Source: an uncultured Pseudanabaenaceae cyanobacterium
GTDB lineage: Bacteria > Cyanobacteriota > Cyanobacteriia > PCC-9006 > JAAUQQ01
NCBI GenBank assembly: GCA_938021205.1
Contig: CALIGI010000090.1
Span: 1 to 57,951 of the forward strand
Length of the DNA stretch: 57,951 bases
Direction of reading: 5' to 3'
This document shows positions 54,614 through 57,951 of this stretch, piece after piece; position 1 is the stretch's first letter; every line of letters begins with the position of its first letter. The translations under genes and the position numbers were made by a program. The notes below the pieces were generated by a model. That model had not been told where the DNA came from. It searched no databases and was given only the letters and a program-made list of their open reading frames with translations.

Positions 54614-57499
54614 ATGAGCATCCATCGACCCCCCGCGACCCAACTCGTCTTTGCCCAGGGACCCATGCAAACCTACAAAGTTAAAACCGGCGACACCCTG
54701 ATTAGCATTGCCCGCCAATGGATGGGCACGGGCGATGCTTGGCGGCTGATTGCCCAGCTCAATGGCCTCGGCGACCCCAGTCAGCTCAAGGTGGGGCAAA
54801 CCCTCAAAATTCCTGTCACCGAATACATCGTCAAAAGCGGCGACTCCCTACGACGCATCGCCCAACAAGAACTGGGAACCGAAGCCGCCTGGCAAAATAT
54901 TGCCGTCCTCAACCACATCACCGACCCGCGCTTCCTGGTCATCGGTCAAATCCTGCGCCTTCCCGTCCCCATCACAACAGGCAACGTCACTCATGGTCCA
55001 GTAACGAATGGTGCCGTCACAAACGCTTCAGCCTCGAACAGCAACGCTCCCATCCCCACCCATCACGCCCCAGAATCCACCAATAGCAACGAGCGAAATT
55101 ACACCGTCCAGCGAGGCGATTCCCTCATCACCATCGCCCAAAAAACCTTAGGAGACCGGGGCCGTTGGCGAGAAATAGCCCTGCGCAACAGCATTAGCAA
55201 TCCCGCAGACCTGCGCGTGGGCACCCTCCTCAAGCTGCCCCCCTTGAAAGGCTCCAGCCCGGCCCCCAGCAGCACAGTGCCTGCAACCCAACCCCCAGCA
55301 AACCCCACTGCCTCTCCCGAAACCACAGCCCAACCTCCCCAAAGCTGGAACTACACTGTGGTTCGCGGCGACACCCTTATCGGCATTGCCCGCAAAACCC
55401 TGGGCAATGGCAACCGCTGGCAGGATATCGCCGAACTCAACAACCTAGTCAGCCCCAGTGACCTGCGCGTCGGTCTAGTGCTGCGCATTCCCGGTAGCCA
55501 GCAGTCCTCGGCCCCCAGCCAACCGACTCAGCCCACTCCCGCAACACCAGCCCCCGCCCAACCCGCTCCAAGCAAGCCCGAAACGGTAAGCCCCAGCCAA
55601 ACCACCCGTAGCTATCAGGTTCAGCGCGGCGACACCTTGATCAAAATCGCCCAGAAGACCTTGGGTAACGGCGATCGCTGGCGAGAAATTGCCCTACTCA
55701 ACAACATCGTCGACACCCGCGATCTGCAGGTGGGCATGACCCTAAAAATTCCGGCGGATAGCAATCAGCCCACACCGGCTCAGCCAGCCCCGTCACCCCC
55801 TGCCACCCCAACGCCCAGCCAGCCCCAATACGACAACTATCAAGTCCAGCGCGGCGACACCCTGATCAAAATCGCCCGGAACACCCTCGGCAACGGCAAC
55901 CGCTGGCAAGACATCGCCAAGCTCAACAACATCGTTGATACCCGTGACTTGCGCGTCGGCATGGCACTGAAAGTCCCCCGCCCCAACAACATCGCTCCCG
56001 CAGTTACTCCCCCGCCTGAAACACCCGTCAGCCCCGCGCCGCAACCTCCCACAACCGTCCCAGCCCAATACACCGTCCAACGGGGGGATACCCTCATCGG
56101 CATCGCTCGCAAAACCCTGGGCGACGGCAACCGCTGGCAAGAAATCGCCAGCCTCAACAACATCAACCGCCCCAGCGACCTGCTGGTCGGCATGGTGCTC
56201 AAGCTCCCGGCCCAGGCAGGCAGTATTCCGTTACCCGCTCCCCCAGTTGTTACCCCCATTCCAACCCCCGTCACTCCCCCCGCTGGTTCGACTGAGCCTG
56301 AGTCTGAACAACTCCCCAACGGCCCCAGCACCTACACCGTCCAGCCCGGCGACAGCCTTTTCTCCATCGCCGAGAAGCGTTTAGGCGATCGCGCCCGCTG
56401 GGGAGAAATTGGCCGCCTCAACAACCTGCCCGACCCCAGTAACCTCCGCGTCGGCACAGTGCTACTGCTCCCCGGCCCTGACGGCGATTCTGGCCCCCAG
56501 CCCATTGCCCCCGTCCTCAGCGAAGACCAGGACAAAGCCAACCGCAAACTCCAGCCCGTCAAATTCACCACCCGTCAGGACAATGTCTTTGCGCAATGGC
56601 TTAAAAGCGAGGCTCAGGGAACAGGAGATCAAAACGAACGAGAAGAGCGGGTCGGTGTCCTGTTCCAAAAAGGTCTCTATCGTCGGGGTGATGCAAAGCC
56701 CCGCGACTTCATCCGCCTTGCCAGCAGTCTTCTACGTCGCCTGCACCTCAGTGACTCTGAGATGAATGCCATTGCCGCCATCTCCGACAACGAAGGCTAC
56801 CTCGACGCCGTCAATACCTGGGACAGCCAGTACCTCAGCTTCGGCCTCTTCCAATGGACCGCAGGCAGCGTCGAGCGCCCTGGTGAACTGGGGGCTCTGC
56901 TCACCCGCATAAAGCAAACCTACCCCGACGAATTCCAACATTACTTTGGCCAGTTTGGCCTGGATGTGGAAGAGAGTGATGGCGTCCGGGGCTCAATTAG
57001 CCTCAACGGTGTGCGGCTAAATAGCGAGTATCAAAAAAGTATTTTGCGCCAGTCCATTTGGGCTTATAGATTTGCGATCGCAGGCCAAGACCTCGCCGTG
57101 AAATCCACCGAGATCCTCCATGCAGTGGACCGCATCGACCGCTTCTACTTCATCCGCCACAGCGGTCTCGATGGCTACAGCCTAGCGGACCTAATCCAAT
57201 CGGAATTTGGCGTTACCTTGCTACTGGACAACCACGTCAACCGCCCGGCCTACGTGGTGCCTGGCTTGGCTGAAGCGATTAAGCAGCTCAACAGCTCTCC
57301 GGCGACTCTGGCTAACGGGTCAACTGAGACTGAGTTGCGGGTGTTGGAACGATATTTGCAAGTGCGTCAGACGTTTGGCAGTAATCCGATGACCCATGCG
57401 AAGACAAGGGGCGATCGGATTAGTCGTCAGGTGCGGGAAGGGTATCTTTCTCAGGAACGGGGTTCGTTTGTGTCGAATAAGCAGCAGCGGGTGGGGTAG
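54602..57499 (+). CDS. Eight-LysM protein with C-terminal lysozyme-like domain
   Basis: A 965-residue protein with eight LysM domains beginning near residues 23, 74, 166, 250, 337, 412, 489 and 577, each of about 50 residues with a YxVxxGDTL...IA...LN...L.VG..L.IP pattern. Pro/Thr/Ala-rich linkers separate most of them. A C-terminal domain (about 650-900) has an Asn-Glu-Gly near E731, followed by DAVNTWDSQYLSFGLFQW, which resembles goose-type/lysozyme-like or chitosanase-like glycosidases with E731 as a candidate catalytic residue. LysM binds N-acetylglucosamine glycans, so a cell-wall role is likely. No clear signal peptide precedes the first LysM; the true start may be at 54614 or 54665. 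It follows the pseudo-orthocaspase gene by 68 bp. Confidence 0.85.
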   Translation: MLATMSIHRPPATQLVFAQGPMQTYKVKTGDTLISIARQWMGTGDAWRLIAQLNGLGDPSQLKVGQTLKIPVTEYIVKSGDSLRRIAQQELGTEAAWQNIAVLNHITDPRFLVIGQILRLPVPITTGNVTHGPVTNGAVTNASASNSNAPIPTHHAPESTNSNERNYTVQRGDSLITIAQKTLGDRGRWREIALRNSISNPADLRVGTLLKLPPLKGSSPAPSSTVPATQPPANPTASPETTAQPPQSWNYTVVRGDTLIGIARKTLGNGNRWQDIAELNNLVSPSDLRVGLVLRIPGSQQSSAPSQPTQPTPATPAPAQPAPSKPETVSPSQTTRSYQVQRGDTLIKIAQKTLGNGDRWREIALLNNIVDTRDLQVGMTLKIPADSNQPTPAQPAPSPPATPTPSQPQYDNYQVQRGDTLIKIARNTLGNGNRWQDIAKLNNIVDTRDLRVGMALKVPRPNNIAPAVTPPPETPVSPAPQPPTTVPAQYTVQRGDTLIGIARKTLGDGNRWQEIASLNNINRPSDLLVGMVLKLPAQAGSIPLPAPPVVTPIPTPVTPPAGSTEPESEQLPNGPSTYTVQPGDSLFSIAEKRLGDRARWGEIGRLNNLPDPSNLRVGTVLLLPGPDGDSGPQPIAPVLSEDQDKANRKLQPVKFTTRQDNVFAQWLKSEAQGTGDQNEREERVGVLFQKGLYRRGDAKPRDFIRLASSLLRRLHLSDSEMNAIAAISDNEGYLDAVNTWDSQYLSFGLFQWTAGSVERPGELGALLTRIKQTYPDEFQHYFGQFGLDVEESDGVRGSISLNGVRLNSEYQKSILRQSIWAYRFAIAGQDLAVKSTEILHAVDRIDRFYFIRHSGLDGYSLADLIQSEFGVTLLLDNHVNRPAYVVPGLAEAIKQLNSSPATLANGSTETELRVLERYLQVRQTFGSNPMTHAKTRGDRISRQVREGYLSQERGSFVSNKQQRVG

Positions 57500-57508
57500 A
57501 GGTAAGAG

Positions 57509-57606
57509 GCAAGGCATCCTCTATCCCTAGCCCTTTCTCCTTTAGGAGAAAGGGGACTTGAGGCAAGAAGCAAGGCATCCTCTATCCCTAGCCCTTTCTC
57601 CTTTAG
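57509..57606. repeat. 37-bp direct repeat with internal hairpin
   Basis: Two identical 37-bp copies lie at 57509-57545 and 57570-57606. In the first, CCCTTTCTCC-TTTA-GGAGAAAGGG (57531-57554) makes a perfect 10-bp stem, a possible terminator of the LysM gene. The second copy stops right after CTTTAG, so its right arm is missing. That break coincides with the inferred left end of the IS element. It looks like a dispersed palindromic repeat. Confidence 0.75.
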
Positions 57607-57951
57607 CATTTCTCGAATGATTAGCCTAGACTCAATGGGGAGCCCCGAGAGAAAGAGGAACGGTCAATGAACGCCTACTCGTTGGACTTGCGTCAGCGGA
57701 TCGTGTCGGCCTACGAGGAAGGGAAAGACTCCCAGCCTCAGATTGCGGAGCGCTTTCAAGTCAGCCCGAGTATGGTGCATCGTTTACTCAAACGCTATCG
57801 AGAATCGGGAAGCTGTGAGCCCAGAGCCCATGGAGGAGGAGCCAGTGCCAAACTGAATGCCTCCCAAATGTTGCAAGTGGCTCAAATGATTGAGTCAGAT
57901 AACGATGTAACCCTGAAAGAGTGGTGTGAACAAGTTTTGGAAAAGCTAGGT
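57606..57951 (+). mobile_element. IS630-family element, left end, truncated by window
   Basis: The transposase gene that starts at 57667 has the usual IS630-type N-terminus, and the sequence from 57606 to it is not part of the flanking repeat. IS630-type elements insert at TA, and the flanking repeat is broken exactly after a TA (57604-57605). The left end is therefore placed at 57606. The right end lies outside the window. Confidence 0.7.
57667..57951 (+). CDS. IS630-family transposase, N-terminal part
   Basis: The first 95 codons of a transposase, open to the window edge. It starts MNAYSLDLRQRIVSAYEEG and has a helix-turn-helix (QIAERFQVSPSMVHRLLKRYRESG) followed by the PRAHGGGASAKL linker and a second winged helix. 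This is the DNA-binding part of an IS630 (Tc1/mariner-like) transposase; the catalytic DDE part lies beyond the window. No frameshift is visible so far. Confidence 0.85.
   Translation, partial: MNAYSLDLRQRIVSAYEEGKDSQPQIAERFQVSPSMVHRLLKRYRESGSCEPRAHGGGASAKLNASQMLQVAQMIESDNDVTLKEWCEQVLEKLG

Noticed and set aside
55090..56450. Regularly spaced DNA repeats resembling a CRISPR array
   Set aside because: The periodicity is that of in-frame LysM domains of about 150 bp plus linkers; repeats are not identical and spacers are coding.
1..57951. Many GCGATCGC octamers as regulatory sites
   Set aside because: These are HIP1 sequences spread through cyanobacterial genomes, mostly inside genes, so they are a taxon signal and not operators.

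Overview
The window is chromosomal DNA from a cyanobacterium. It carries a CpcG-type phycobilisome rod-core linker, a cyanobacterial group 2 sigma factor, several protein families typical of cyanobacteria (DUF760, DUF3611, DUF4230) and very many GCGATCGC (HIP1) octamers. The pilB-pilT-pilC and grpE-dnaK-dnaJ clusters also fit. No species can be named from the sequence alone, and there is no rRNA, tRNA, CRISPR array or prophage that I can support.

Layout. 0.4-8.0 kb, mostly plus strand: a DUF1611 N-acyltransferase-like P-loop protein followed by an alanine/ornithine-racemase-fold enzyme, an antisense DUF2805 gene, rsmH, a DUF4230 membrane protein, a HI0933-type flavoprotein and a membrane-anchored pseudokinase. 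8.1-13.5 kb, minus strand: the type IV pilus motor cluster pilB-pilT-pilC with a downstream unknown gene. 14.0-19.9 kb, plus strand: grpE, dnaK, dnaJ, a TusA-like gene and rsgA. 20-24.7 kb, minus strand: mutY, DUF760, a sigma factor, a small conserved protein and cpcG. 24.9-26.8 kb: an OmpR/BaeS-type two-component pair. 26.9-33.3 kb: lysS, ribF, an MBL-fold hydrolase, DUF3611, lepB and a cpdA-like phosphodiesterase. 33.4-41.2 kb, plus strand: an ankyrin protein and a biotin cluster (bioF, small membrane protein, BioH/BioK-type esterase, bioC, bioD) interrupted by a large oxidoreductase-glycosyltransferase fusion gene. 41.7-50.7 kb: a TPR protein, a small unknown, cinA, a WecA/MraY-type transferase, glyA and a secreted small protein. 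51.3-57.5 kb, plus strand: a giant membrane-anchored caspase homologue lacking the catalytic His/Cys, then an eight-LysM protein with a lysozyme-like C-terminal domain. The window ends inside an IS630-type transposase that appears to have inserted at a TA inside a repeated hairpin.

How the genes work together. The four bio genes supply the pimeloyl arm and later steps of biotin synthesis: BioC methylates malonyl-ACP, the esterase releases pimeloyl-ACP, BioF condenses it with alanine and BioD closes the ureido ring. PilB (extension ATPase), PilT (retraction ATPase) and PilC (platform) form the pilus motor. GrpE, DnaK and DnaJ form one chaperone machine.

The most interesting recurring theme is enzyme folds that have lost catalytic residues and gained regulatory or scaffold architecture: a pseudokinase at 6.3 kb, an oxidoreductase domain with EKP changed to EMP at 38.1 kb, a TPR protein with an NTPase-like but P-loop-less head at 41.7 kb, and a Tyr/Asn pseudo-orthocaspase at 51.3 kb placed directly before the octa-LysM gene. 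The last pair is my best candidate for an undescribed envelope-linked system.
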